From Nocardia vaccinii NBRC 15922 (GTDB taxonomy: Bacteria; Actinomycetota; Actinomycetes; Mycobacteriales; Mycobacteriaceae), in the NCBI RefSeq assembly GCF_001613305.1, contig NZ_BDCC01000069.1, positions 1-64,000 of the forward strand: a stretch of 64,000 nucleotides of DNA. The letters are read 5' to 3'. Below, one piece after another: positions 51,916-60,816 of this stretch. The notes beneath the pieces are model-generated. The model ran no database searches, was not told the origin of the DNA, and worked only from the letters and a program-made list of their open reading frames with translations. A program made the translations under genes and the position numbers. The first letter of the stretch is position 1. Every line of letters begins with the position of its first letter.

Positions 51916-52090
51916 ATTTTTCTGTGAGGAGTGGCCGTTGCTCGCGTCGGCCTCGGTGGTGCCCGTCCGGGCTCTCGATTATCTTGTCTCGCCACTCGGT
52001 GGCGTGCGTCGCCGCATCGGCCGCGGCCGGGGGACGGTTTCGACCGGGCGCGGCGGCGGGTGTGGTTTTGGCCGTGGGGCGGGTGTGGCG

Positions 52091-52813
52091 ATGACGTCGG
52101 TGACGCGCGGTGGGTGGGTGCTGGTTGCCGGGGCGTGTGCCGTGGTGACGCTGGGCGGTTGTTCGGTCGTGCCGACCGATGTCCAGGACGCGGTCGGCAC
52201 GACACAGCACATCACCGCGGACTTCCGCAATATCGCCGGCATGTTCGAGGGCAACCCGATCACGGTGCTCGGCCTCGAGGTCGGCGAGGTGGACAAGATC
52301 GTGCCCAAGGGGCAGTTCGTCGAGGTCCACATGGTCGTCAAGAGCGATGTGAAACTGCCGAAAGACCTTACGGCCGCACTGATCTCGCCGTCCATCGTCA
52401 CCGATCGGCACATCGAACTCACCCCGCGCTACACCGGCGGGCCGACCCTGCCCGACGAGTCGCACCTGACCGTCGAGCAGACCCGCACGCCGGTCGAGCT
52501 GGACACGATGATCAAGACCATCGATCAGTTCGCCGACGCGCTCAAGCCCGCGCCGGGCGCTGCGGAGGGTCCGCTGTCGGGCACCCTGCTCTACGACATG
52601 GTCAACGGGCAGGGCGCCAAGATCCGCGACACCCTCAATGCCCTGTCCGGCGCGTTGAAGGTCGGCGTCGACAACAAGGACGCGGTCGCGAGCATCATCG
52701 TCAAGCTCAACGAGCTGACGACCATGCTGTCGGAGAACGATCATGATGGGAATGACCGGATGACCGGACCGGGCTCGCGCACGCTCGCGGCCAGCGCGGC
52801 GAGCTGTCGGTGA
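52091..52813 (+). CDS. MCE-family lipoprotein, truncated and orphan
   Basis: 240 residues. The N-terminus is a lipoprotein signal with lipobox T-L-G-G-C (Cys24). The MCE domain follows (E-V-G-E-V-D-K-I-V-P-K-G, P-S-I-V-T-D-R-H-I-E-L-T-P-R-Y-T-G-G-P, about 60-135) and a helical stretch. MCE lipoproteins of this kind are 330-390 residues and work with five other Mce proteins and YrbE permeases in lipid uptake. None are here. Sequence after T-T-M-L-S-E-N-D (about 218) looks frame-shifted. It is probably a non-functional remnant. Confidence 0.72.
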   Translation: MTSVTRGGWVLVAGACAVVTLGGCSVVPTDVQDAVGTTQHITADFRNIAGMFEGNPITVLGLEVGEVDKIVPKGQFVEVHMVVKSDVKLPKDLTAALISPSIVTDRHIELTPRYTGGPTLPDESHLTVEQTRTPVELDTMIKTIDQFADALKPAPGAAEGPLSGTLLYDMVNGQGAKIRDTLNALSGALKVGVDNKDAVASIIVKLNELTTMLSENDHDGNDRMTGPGSRTLAASAASCR

Positions 52814-53041
52814 GACATGTCGTCTGGCCGGGGCGCCGGGCGCGGGCAGGGCGTGTCCTACGGAACCATCGGCAAGACCATGCGGAGCCCTGCCGGATAC
52901 TGCCGTGGGCTGGGCCGGGCCCGCACGCAGTGACATCGCGGAGTAGGGCCGCCATCTTCGCCGCTCGACCGGTGCGCCGGCCCGGTGACCGCGTCCGCCG
53001 CGTGAGGGAGCGCGGTGACTTCTTGCCCACTCGCCCTCGGG

Positions 53042-53166
53042 TTGGACTCGGGTCCAAGCATCGGGTGTGGGTTTGTATCGGAGGCCAAGCCGGTGGGCGG
53101 GGCCCGGCGTTTCGATAGAGGTGTTCGTATCCGTGTCACCGGCGTTGTCGTGGCGACGTCGCCGGG
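53042..53166 (+). repeat. 125-bp repeat, copy B
   Basis: Partner of the repeat at 51791-51915, same orientation and length. It keeps a 6-bp hairpin TTGGAC-TCGG-GTCCAA at 53042-53057. It ends 5 bp before the likely start of the AceE/transketolase-like gene, so it may be its leader or promoter region. Confidence 0.7.
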
Positions 53167-53171
53167 TGTTG

Positions 53172-55505
53172 ATGGTCGGGGGTTTCCTGTTGCCTGCACT
53201 GGTGTCCGCTACGCCTGTCGAGGTGCTCGATCGCATCGAGCGGCGTGTGTTGTGGCTGTCGGTGGCGATGATCGATCACGCCAACCGGGTGCGTGAGAAT
53301 CCGTCCGGGCTCAAGGTCGGCGGGCATCAGGCGTCGAGCGCGTCGATGGTGTCGATCATGACCGCGTTGTGGTTCCAGCAGCTCACTGCCGCGGATCGAG
53401 TGTCGGTGAAGCCCCACGCCGCGCCGGTGCTGCACGCGATCAACTATCTCCTCGGCCGGCTCGACGAGTCGTCTCTGACGACGTTGCGGGCATTCGGCGG
53501 ATTGCAGAGCTACCCCAGCCGCAGCAAGGATCCGGATCCGGTGGATTATTCGACCGGTTCGGTCGGGCTGGGGGCGACGGCGCCGGTGTGGGGTGCAGTG
53601 GCACGCCGCTACGTCGGACAGCATTTCGGTGCGGGCGGGTCGGGCCGCCAGTACGCGCTGATCGGGGACGCGGAACTCGATGAAGGTGCCTGCTGGGAGG
53701 CGCTGCTGGATCCGGCGGTGCCCGAGCTGGGTGAGCTGGTGTGGATCGTGGATGTGAACCGGCAGTCGCTGGACCGGGTCGTTCCGCATCTGGCCGCCTC
53801 GCGGGTAGCGGCGATGTTCGAGGCCGCGGGGTGGCAGGTGATCACGGTCAAGTACGGCGCGCTGCTGGAGTCGTTGTTCACCCGGCCGGGAGGCGCGGCA
53901 TTGCGGGCGCGGCTGGACGCGATGAGCAATCCGGAATATCAGCGGCTGCTGCGGTTGCCTGTGGCCGGGTTGCGCGAGCGGCTGCCCGGGTCCGGTCCGG
54001 GCGCCGACGCGATCGGCACCCTGCTCGACGGAGTCGATGACCATGCGTTGCCGGCCGCGCTGCGTAACCTGGGCGGGCACGATCACCGCGCGCTGCGCGA
54101 GGCGTTCGCCGCGATCGAGGACACCCGGCCCACGGTCATTTTCGCCTACACCGTGAAGGGGCACGGGCTGCCGACCGAGGGACATCCGCACAACCATTCC
54201 TCGCTGCTGAGCGCCGAACAGCTGGAGTCGGTCGCGGCCCGCCTGGGAGTCGATCTCACCGACCGGTGGGCGGGATTCGACCCCGGCAGCGACGAAGGGT
54301 TGCTGTGCGCGCGAACCGCGCAACGGCTGGCGCGGCCACCGGTCCCCGCGCCCGCTCCAGTGACGGTCCCGGCCGATTTCGGGCGCACTCCGACGCGGGT
54401 GGCGTCTACCCAGTCGGCGCTGGGACGGACCTTGCTGGATCTGCTGCGCGCCGCACCGGAGGTGGGTGCGCGGGTGGTGACGGTCAGCCCGGATGTGAGT
54501 TCCACGACCAACCTGGGCGGGTGGGTCACGAAGGTCGGGACATGGTCGGTGACCGAACGCCCCAACTGGTTCGCCGACGACCCCGACACGATTCTGCAAT
54601 GGCGCGAGGGCCCGGGCGGCCAGCACATCGAATTGGGAATCGCCGAAACCAACCTGGTCGGTGTGCTGGGTGAACTCGGCGCGACAGGCAGCCGGTGGGG
54701 GCAGCCGCTGCTACCGATCGGTGTGCTCTACGACCCATTCGTCGCGCGGGCGCTGGAACCGTGGTCGTTCGGCATCTACGCCGGGGGCCGCTCGCTGCTG
54801 GTCGGGACACCGTCGGGAGTGAGCCTCGCCGCCGAAGGCGGCGCCCACCAGTCGATCATCACGCCCTCGATCGGGCTGGAACAGCCGGGCTGTGTCAGCT
54901 ACGAACCGGCGTTCGTCCTCGACACCGAATGGACACTGCTGGGATGTCTGGCCCAGCTGACCCGGCCGGAGGGCCGCTCTGCGTACGTGCGGTTGTCGAC
55001 GCGTCCGGTCGACCAGCGGCTCGCGGCCGTACCGTCGGATCCCGCCGCGCGCGAGCGGCGCCGCACTCATGTCCTGGCCGGCGGATACGTGTTACGTCGG
55101 CCGGTGGGCGCGGTGGTGACCATCGCGGCCATGGGCGCGATGGTGCCCGAGGCGGTCGCGGCCGCCACCCGCCTGCACGAGCTGGGTATCGAGGCGGAAA
55201 TCGTGTGTGTGACCAGCCCCGGGCTGTTGTTCGCCGCGGTGCAGGCGCGCCGCGGCCGCGGGCACGGTCCGCACTGGATCCTCGACACCCTATTCGGCGC
55301 CGCAAGCGGTCGGCCGCTGGTGACCGTGCTCGACGGGCATCCGCACACGCTCGCCTTCCTGGGCACCGTGCACGGGGTGCCGGCGATCCATCTGGGCGTC
55401 ACCGAGTTCGGCCAATCCGGTGACCTGGACGCGGTGTATCGCCACCACGGCATCGACACCGACGCGATCGTGCGCGCCGGCCTCGATCTGGTGCCCGCGC
55501 CGTGA
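53172..55505 (+). CDS. AceE/transketolase-like thiamine-diphosphate enzyme
   Basis: 777 residues from ATG 53172; GTG starts slightly downstream are possible. It has the E1/transketolase plan in one chain: K-V-G-G-H-Q-A-S-S-A-S, YSTGSVGLGATAP, ThDP-binding G-D-A-E-L-D-E-G-A (about 190), K-G-H-G-L-P-T-E-G-H-P-H-N-H-S, then the pyrimidine domain with G-I-A-E-T-N-L-V-G (about 500) and a transketolase C-terminal domain. It resembles homodimeric pyruvate dehydrogenase E1 but is shorter than AceE (about 890). Oxidation or transfer of a 2-keto acid unit is likely. It is followed 36 nt later by a truncated FAH-family gene. Confidence 0.87.
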   Translation: MVGGFLLPALVSATPVEVLDRIERRVLWLSVAMIDHANRVRENPSGLKVGGHQASSASMVSIMTALWFQQLTAADRVSVKPHAAPVLHAINYLLGRLDESSLTTLRAFGGLQSYPSRSKDPDPVDYSTGSVGLGATAPVWGAVARRYVGQHFGAGGSGRQYALIGDAELDEGACWEALLDPAVPELGELVWIVDVNRQSLDRVVPHLAASRVAAMFEAAGWQVITVKYGALLESLFTRPGGAALRARLDAMSNPEYQRLLRLPVAGLRERLPGSGPGADAIGTLLDGVDDHALPAALRNLGGHDHRALREAFAAIEDTRPTVIFAYTVKGHGLPTEGHPHNHSSLLSAEQLESVAARLGVDLTDRWAGFDPGSDEGLLCARTAQRLARPPVPAPAPVTVPADFGRTPTRVASTQSALGRTLLDLLRAAPEVGARVVTVSPDVSSTTNLGGWVTKVGTWSVTERPNWFADDPDTILQWREGPGGQHIELGIAETNLVGVLGELGATGSRWGQPLLPIGVLYDPFVARALEPWSFGIYAGGRSLLVGTPSGVSLAAEGGAHQSIITPSIGLEQPGCVSYEPAFVLDTEWTLLGCLAQLTRPEGRSAYVRLSTRPVDQRLAAVPSDPAARERRRTHVLAGGYVLRRPVGAVVTIAAMGAMVPEAVAAATRLHELGIEAEIVCVTSPGLLFAAVQARRGRGHGPHWILDTLFGAASGRPLVTVLDGHPHTLAFLGTVHGVPAIHLGVTEFGQSGDLDAVYRHHGIDTDAIVRAGLDLVPAP

Positions 55506-55541
55506 ACACTCTCTTGTCCCCAACGCTGTGAGGAGCCCATC

Positions 55542-56207
55542 ATGGTCACGAATCTGATCCACTATCGCGTCGGCGACGCCGTGGAGTGGGGAGTGGTCGC
55601 CGACGCGAAGATCACCCCGCTGCAGGGCAGCTACCCCAGCACCGCCGAACTCATCACGACCGGCGAGCAGGATTGGCGCGCGGCCAGGGACCGGGCACCG
55701 GCCCACCGGCTCGACGCGGTCACGGTGCTCTCGCCGATCACGACACCGTGCCGGGTGATCTGCCAGGGCGCCAACTACCGTCAGCACGCGATCGAGTCGG
55801 GCATGGATCCCGACGCCCGCGCGTTCAACCTGTTCTTCGACAAGACCGACGCCGCGGTCACCGGCGCGCACGACCCGGTCACCCGGCCGGCGCATGTGCG
55901 GCTGCTGGATTTCGAGATCGAACTCGCCCTGGTCATCGGCCGCCGCATCGATGCACCGGTCACGATCACGGACGCGGACCTGCCCGGCTACGTGTTCGCG
56001 GTAACCATCGCCAATGATCTGTCGGCCCGCGATGTCCAGTTGCCGCAGGGACAGTTCCTCAAAGGCAAAAGCTACCGCGGGTTCTGTCCCCGCCACGTTC
56101 TCGAGTCCCGACACAGCCGACCATCACAAACTCGGCATAGATGTTTAAATGCGCATATATCGGTACCAAGGTATTTCAGATGGGCACATGACGGAATCGC
56201 CCCCTGA
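55542..56207 (+). pseudogene. FAH-family hydrolase, C-terminally truncated
   Basis: Residues 1-183 match the family: R-V-I-C-Q-G-A-N-Y-R-Q-H, the metal-binding F-E-I-E-L-A-L-V-I-G and N-D-L-S-A-R-D-V-Q-L-P-Q-G-Q-F-L-K-G-K-S. The match ends at F-C-P (about 56092); then 38 unrelated residues lead to a stop. About a third of the domain, with the T-G-T-P-x-G block, is missing. ATG 55542 has AGGAGCC upstream and follows the thiamine enzyme by 36 nt, so the pair was an operon before the break. The breakpoint marks the left edge of the 56-58 kb disturbed zone. Confidence 0.75.
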
Positions 56208-57001
56208 GCGGCGTAGCAGCCCCCAAGACCTCCATCGGGCTGCACGGCAGGCACCTCGTCACGGATTCTGCGGCCCAGGGCAGACGATCCGGGCGCCGAA
56301 ACCGGCCATCCAGCGCAACTCCAGCACCAGCCCAATCGCTCCGAAACAGCACGGGACGTGGCCGAATCGGGTTCGTATCAGGACGTCCACAGGACGTCAC
56401 AGGTCCACGAACAGCAACAAACAACAACCGGCAACACCCCGCAACAACCAAGAACCCCCAGGTCGCGCCCGTTCGCCGGACGAAACCGGGCGGTCGAAAG
56501 TAGCATCAAAGGATGCGATCGATCTGGAAGTGGTGAGTGCCTCACCGCAATTGGTGATCCCGATGCTGCCAGGTTGAGGATCAGTCGACGCGCCGGCCGC
56601 ACCCAAACACCCCTTGCAGGTCGCGACCATGCGCGCCAACAGTTAGCACGACGTTGGGAAACGACGGGAATCCCGGTGCCACTTTGGGTGCCACTTTGCG
56701 CCCCAAACTGTGGGAATCCATGGGAAACAGCGAGGATCAACGGGACACGATGGGGACCAAAACAACAGGTCAACATAGGTAGGGGGTCTACGAGATGATG
56801 AGAAAGGACTAGCCGGTTCGGCTGGTTACCGCGCTGCCGAGGGCGGCCCGAACGCCGCGGCGTACCGGCCGCGATCGACCTGGTCCACCGTGATCCCGGC
56901 CCCGACCGCCCACGCGGCAACAGCCCGAGCATCCAGCCCGGTCATCACCGCCACTCCGTCGCGGCGCTGCCCGAACGCGCCATGCCCGACCGAACCAATC
57001 G
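56208..57001. other. Disturbed intergenic region with short repeats
   Basis: No gene is supported. The left part (56130-56170) is A/T-rich. From 56640 to 56770, short G-rich words recur (GGGAAACGACGGGAA, TGGGAATCCATGGGAAAC, ACGGGACACGATGGGGAC). A short minus-strand frame ending at 56826 reads as plausible protein (M-T-G-L-D-A-R-A-V-A-A-W) but has only about 38 codons. The region lies between two truncated genes. Confidence 0.4.
56675..56698 (+). repeat. Tandem 12-bp repeat (two copies of GGTGCCACTTTG)
   Basis: Two perfect adjacent copies. They lie within a G-rich stretch of degenerate repeats that resembles integrase arm-binding repeats near attachment sites of actinomycete elements. No integrase or tRNA is present to confirm this. 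Confidence 0.6.
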
Positions 57002-57017
57002 TCGAACATATGTTCGA
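57002..57017. promoter_or_regulatory. LexA (SOS) box
   Basis: TCGAAC-ATAT-GTTCGA is a perfect match to the actinobacterial LexA operator (TCGAAC-N4-GTTCGA). It lies 22 bp before the GTG of the DUF222 gene, the position expected for SOS repression of 13E12/HNH genes. Confidence 0.85.
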
Positions 57018-57038
57018 GGATGAGGTAGCCTGGCTCGG

Positions 57039-57356
57039 GTGAACACACATTCGACTGCACTGGCACCGGATGCTCCGACGCGAAGATGGTCGGAACTTGC
57101 CGATGTCGACTTGCTGCGCACCCTCGTCGAAACCGAACGCCGCCGACGTCGGCTGGGCGCGGCCATGGTTGCTGCCGTCGCCGAGGCCGAGCGCCGAGGT
57201 CTCGCCGCCGACACCGGCTACCGGGACACCGCAGAGCTATTGAGTGATCTGCTGCGGATCAGCGCCTCCGAGGCGCGTCGGCGAATCGAATACGCCGCCC
57301 CGCAGGCCCGCTCGCGTCCCAGAAAGGCATGGAGAGCGGTGACGACGGCAGGTTGA
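57039..57356 (+). pseudogene. DUF222 (13E12-repeat) protein, N-terminal fragment
   Basis: 105 residues: W-S-E-L-A-D-V-D-L-L-R-T-L, V-A-A-V-A-E-A-E-R-R-G-L-A-A and D-L-L-R-I-S-A-S-E-A-R-R-R-I match the start of DUF222 proteins, which normally continue 300-400 residues to an HNH nuclease domain. The sequence breaks off after Y-A-A-P-Q-A-R near residue 88. GTG 57039 is the expected start, just after a LexA box, with a weak GGCTCGGG before it. The gene is probably a damage-inducible remnant. Confidence 0.8.
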
Positions 57357-57641
57357 CGCCGAGCACGGGTGCGGGACGGTGGATCCAACAGTGTTTCCGG
57401 CCCGATCCGCTGAGCCCGGTTCGGCTGAGGTGGAGGCGGCCGGCCACCGTAACCGGCGAGGTAGTGGTTTCTGTTCGAGCTCGAGGCGCGGCTCGAACTG
57501 CCGCTGCACGGCCAAAGGTCAACGCGACGAGATCATCTCGGCCACGTGCACACACTGACATGCCGAAGAGTGGTCGTTGTCAGCTGCCGCACCCCGGGCA
57601 CGGTCCGAGGACTTCGCTGAAGTCGAGGCTCGCATGATGCG

Positions 57642-58004
57642 TCAGCGCCCGACACCGCCGGATGACAGCCGCGCTGCCGCAGGGACATTCGCGACCGCGC
57701 AGGGCGACATCGGCACCGCTCCGAAGGCTTCGCGTATTTCAGCCCTACTCGACGCTCGAGATCGGACGGCTGTGAATTCGGTGGATGTATCCCGGTTGTC
57801 CATATCGAGCAGGCGCTGCCTGGCCAGTCGCTCACACAGTTCGGGAATGGCACCCCGGGGAGTTCCGGCCAGATCATCGATGCAGAGACCGACGATCCGC
57901 AGCACGAGGTGGCGCGGGAACCGGTTGTCGAATTCGGTGCAGAGACGATCGGCCGCATGGTTCACCACCTGCTGCTCTGCTGTCTGCGTCGGCTTTTCCA
58001 TCAT
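57642..58004 (-). CDS. Possible three-helix-bundle-domain protein
   Basis: 120 codons from ATG 58004 (58001 is also possible). The first 65 residues read like the small three-helix bundle dimerisation domain of actinobacteria: A-E-Q-Q-V-V-N-H-A-A-D-R-L, F-P-R-H-L-V-L-R-I-V, C-I-D-D-L-A, L-C-E-R-L-A-R-Q-R-L. The C-terminal half is low-complexity. No clear ribosome-binding site. It lies between the DUF222 remnant and the divergent hybrid kinase. The fold assignment is tentative. Confidence 0.45.
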   Translation of the reverse strand: MMEKPTQTAEQQVVNHAADRLCTEFDNRFPRHLVLRIVGLCIDDLAGTPRGAIPELCERLARQRLLDMDNRDTSTEFTAVRSRASSRAEIREAFGAVPMSPCAVANVPAAARLSSGGVGR

Positions 58005-58440
58005 CAATGCAAGCGTCACAGACACAGCTTGCTGATTCGGCCACCTGGGTATCAGAGGCGAAAGGCCCTGCGCGCTACGGCCGGCCCCACCCGATCGGGT
58101 CGTTGTGCTCCGACGACGGGATGGCAAGCATCCTCGCCACCATTGACGGTGCGAGCTCGCGTGTGTCGGGGAGGTAGTGCAGGGCGGACAGGCCACCGGG
58201 TGCCGGTCGGCTCGACAGTCTTCTGAGCTTGTCACCACAACAGAGCGCGAATCTCTCGCCCGTGCCCGCCGGCCGGGTGACGAAAGTCCCTGGCCTCGAT
58301 GCGTTTCGATACTACCGACCGTCCGCGCCTACGGCCCAATGTGGCTCGAGTGACTCGGAGAGGGCGACGCTGCGGGTCCCGCCGTCCGCGGCTCAGTCGA
58401 CTGTGCGGATGTCCGGTATTGGAATGGTTTGGAGGAAGTG
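58005..58440. other. Intergenic region upstream of the hybrid kinase
   Basis: No gene is supported. A minus-strand frame of about 60 codons (58090-58280, with L-H-Y-L-P-D-T-R-E-L-A-P) looks protein-like but has no start. The region should hold the promoter of the kinase and of the divergent small gene. Confidence 0.35.
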
Positions 58441-60816
58441 GTGGATGACGAGGTCGATTTCCGCCGAGTCTTCGAGTCCGCACCGGGGGTGTACCTGGTT
58501 CTCGATCCCGAGTTGAGGATCGTGGGAGTTACTGATTCGTATCTGGAAGCGACCATGACCGATCGCGCCCGGATTCTCGGCCGTGGCGTCTTCGACGTCT
58601 TTCCCGACAATCCGGCCAACCCCGACGCTGAAGGCGTGCGGAATCTGCGGGTGTCGCTCGAACGTGTGCTGCGGGAGCGGGTCGTCGACGCGATGCCGGT
58701 GCAGCACTACGATGTTCGGGGCGCGGACGGTACCTTCGAGCAGCGGTTCTGGAGTCCGTCCAACTCTCCGGTCCTGGACGGCGACGGTGGTCTGTCATAC
58801 ATCATCCATCGTGTCGAGGACGTCACCGATTTCGTGCGGTTACAGGCGAACCGGGCGGTGCAGCAGCCGGAGACCGAACAGCTGCCCGCGACCACCGAGC
58901 GTATGGAACGCGCGGTCTTCACTCGCGCACACGAGGTCGCCGAAGCCAGCCGGCGGCTCAAAGAGGTCAACGCCGAACTATCGGAGCTATATACCCGCAC
59001 CAAGGAGCTGGACGAGCTCAAGAGCCAGTTCTTCGCCAATATCAGCCATGAGCTGCGCACACCGCTGATGCTGATCCTCGGTCCGGCACAGAAGCTCCTG
59101 GATGCAGTTACGCCACCGGACCCTACCGCGGCCGAGCTCGAGATGATCGTGCGCAATGCACGAATATTGTTGCGGCAGGTCAACAACCTGCTCGATGCAT
59201 CACGGCTGGACGCGGGTGCGGTGCGGCCCGACTACGCCCGCGTCGACGTCGCCGAGCGCGTCCGCTCGAGCGCCGCCTTCTTCGAATCCCTGGCCGTCGA
59301 CCGCGGCACCGAACTCATCCTCGACACCCATCCGGTCATGGCCGAACTGGACCCCGAACATCTGCAGCGGATCATGGTGAATCTGCTGTCGAACGCATTC
59401 AAGTTCGCCGGGACCGGGGGAATCGTGCGCTGTACGGTCCGCGCGGCCGGAACGGATCGGCTGGTGATCGAGGTTGCCGACAGCGGCCCCGGAATCCCCG
59501 CCGAGCATCGGTTGGCGGTTCTGGAGCGTTTCCGGCAGCTCGACGGCGGTCCAGCGCGCTCTGTTCCGGGCACCGGGCTCGGTTTGAGCATCGTCCGCGA
59601 TCTGGTCTCGTTGCACCGGGGCGGTATTCACATAGCAGAAGCCCCGGAAGGCGGTGCACTGATCACTATCGACCTGCCCGTCTTCGCACCGGTAGGCACA
59701 CCGGTCCCCGCCGGAACCGATGGCGACGATGCCGGCGCGCGGGCGGCCGCCGATGACGTTCGCGACGAATTCCCGGTTATGACAACAACTTCCACAGCCG
59801 AACCGGTCGGGCGAACACGGTCAAAACCGGTTGTGGTGGTCATCGAGGACAATCCCGATCTCAACAGGTTCGTGCGGCAGGCATTATCGAGTCGCTACCA
59901 GGTGCTGTCCGCCTTCGACGGTCGTTCCGGCCTGGACCTGGCCCGTCGTAATCAGCCCGATCTGCTCGTCTGCGACATCATGATGCCCGAGATGAGCGGT
60001 GACGAACTGCTCATCCACGTGCGTGCGGATCCGAAACTGACCAACACACCTGTGCTCATTCTCAGCGCTCGCGCCGACGACGATTCGCGCCTGGCATTGC
60101 TGCGTGCCGGCGCCAACGACTATCTGCCCAAACCGTTCGAGCTCACCGAACTGCATGCCCGCGTCGACAACCTGGTCAACCTGCGGCTGGCAGAAGCCCG
60201 GTTGCGGACGCTGCGGATCGCCGACGAGCGTGAACGCATCGCGCTCGAATTGCACCGGACCGTCACCCATCGCCTGTTCGCGCTGAGTATGCAGCTCAGC
60301 GCGGTCCGGCCCGCGGCCCGCGTCGCCGCTGTGGCCGAACGTCTCGACCACGCGGTCGGCGAACTGGACTCCCTCATCGAGCAGATCCGGGTCACCGTCA
60401 ACGAACTCGATCCCGACGGCGCAGCCGGTACCCGCGACTTCCCCCTCCGCATGTCGGCGTTGATCGGCGAGACGGCCGAAGTATTGGCAGCACAGGCCAC
60501 CATTTCGTTGAGCGGCCCGCTCGAGACTCTCGACGCGGAACTCACCGCGGGGCTGCACGACGCCGCCCGTCACCTCATGGCCGCTATCGCGCGGCACGGC
60601 ACCACCGAGATCGGGCTGACCATGAACCTGGATCATGAGCTTGTCGTCACCATCGCGGCCACGACGGCTCCCGGCAACCGGACAGCTTCAACTCCTCCCG
60701 GATCCGAAGCCGACCTGATCCCCTCGGTCCTCGCCGACCGCGGCGCCACCCTGAACACCACGGTGTCACCGGCCGGCGTGACGACATGGACATGGAACCT
60801 CCGAATTGCCCCGTAG
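58441..60816 (+). CDS. PAS hybrid histidine kinase with internal receiver and degenerate second kinase module
   Basis: 791 residues; GTG 58441 is chosen for GGAGG 5 nt upstream, though TTG 58429 keeps the same frame. PAS domain about 6-130; coiled linker; HisKA with FFANISHELRTPL (phospho-His about 203); HATPase with N-L-L-S-N-A-F-K-F, DSGPGI and GTGLGLSI; receiver about 463-575 with phospho-Asp in C-D-I-M-M-P-E (about 512) and Lys in P-K-P-F; then a DevS-like DHp segment ERERIALELHRTV (His about 605) followed by a weak ATPase-like end without its G boxes. It has no membrane segment. It lies next to devS/devR and may feed that system. Confidence 0.92.
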   Translation: MDDEVDFRRVFESAPGVYLVLDPELRIVGVTDSYLEATMTDRARILGRGVFDVFPDNPANPDAEGVRNLRVSLERVLRERVVDAMPVQHYDVRGADGTFEQRFWSPSNSPVLDGDGGLSYIIHRVEDVTDFVRLQANRAVQQPETEQLPATTERMERAVFTRAHEVAEASRRLKEVNAELSELYTRTKELDELKSQFFANISHELRTPLMLILGPAQKLLDAVTPPDPTAAELEMIVRNARILLRQVNNLLDASRLDAGAVRPDYARVDVAERVRSSAAFFESLAVDRGTELILDTHPVMAELDPEHLQRIMVNLLSNAFKFAGTGGIVRCTVRAAGTDRLVIEVADSGPGIPAEHRLAVLERFRQLDGGPARSVPGTGLGLSIVRDLVSLHRGGIHIAEAPEGGALITIDLPVFAPVGTPVPAGTDGDDAGARAAADDVRDEFPVMTTTSTAEPVGRTRSKPVVVVIEDNPDLNRFVRQALSSRYQVLSAFDGRSGLDLARRNQPDLLVCDIMMPEMSGDELLIHVRADPKLTNTPVLILSARADDDSRLALLRAGANDYLPKPFELTELHARVDNLVNLRLAEARLRTLRIADERERIALELHRTVTHRLFALSMQLSAVRPAARVAAVAERLDHAVGELDSLIEQIRVTVNELDPDGAAGTRDFPLRMSALIGETAEVLAAQATISLSGPLETLDAELTAGLHDAARHLMAAIARHGTTEIGLTMNLDHELVVTIAATTAPGNRTASTPPGSEADLIPSVLADRGATLNTTVSPAGVTTWTWNLRIAP

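Noticed and set aside
51620..53236. 538-codon minus-strand frame spanning both 125-bp repeats
   Set aside because: It runs antisense through the end of the PucR gene and the MCE gene; its internal repeat comes from the DNA repeat, not from a protein repeat.
53136..54626. 496-codon minus-strand frame
   Set aside because: Antisense to the thiamine-diphosphate enzyme, Arg/Gln/His-rich, no motif.
56149..56577. 142-codon plus-strand frame after the truncated FAH gene
   Set aside because: Asn/Gln/Arg-rich low-complexity composition, no start signal, no domain.
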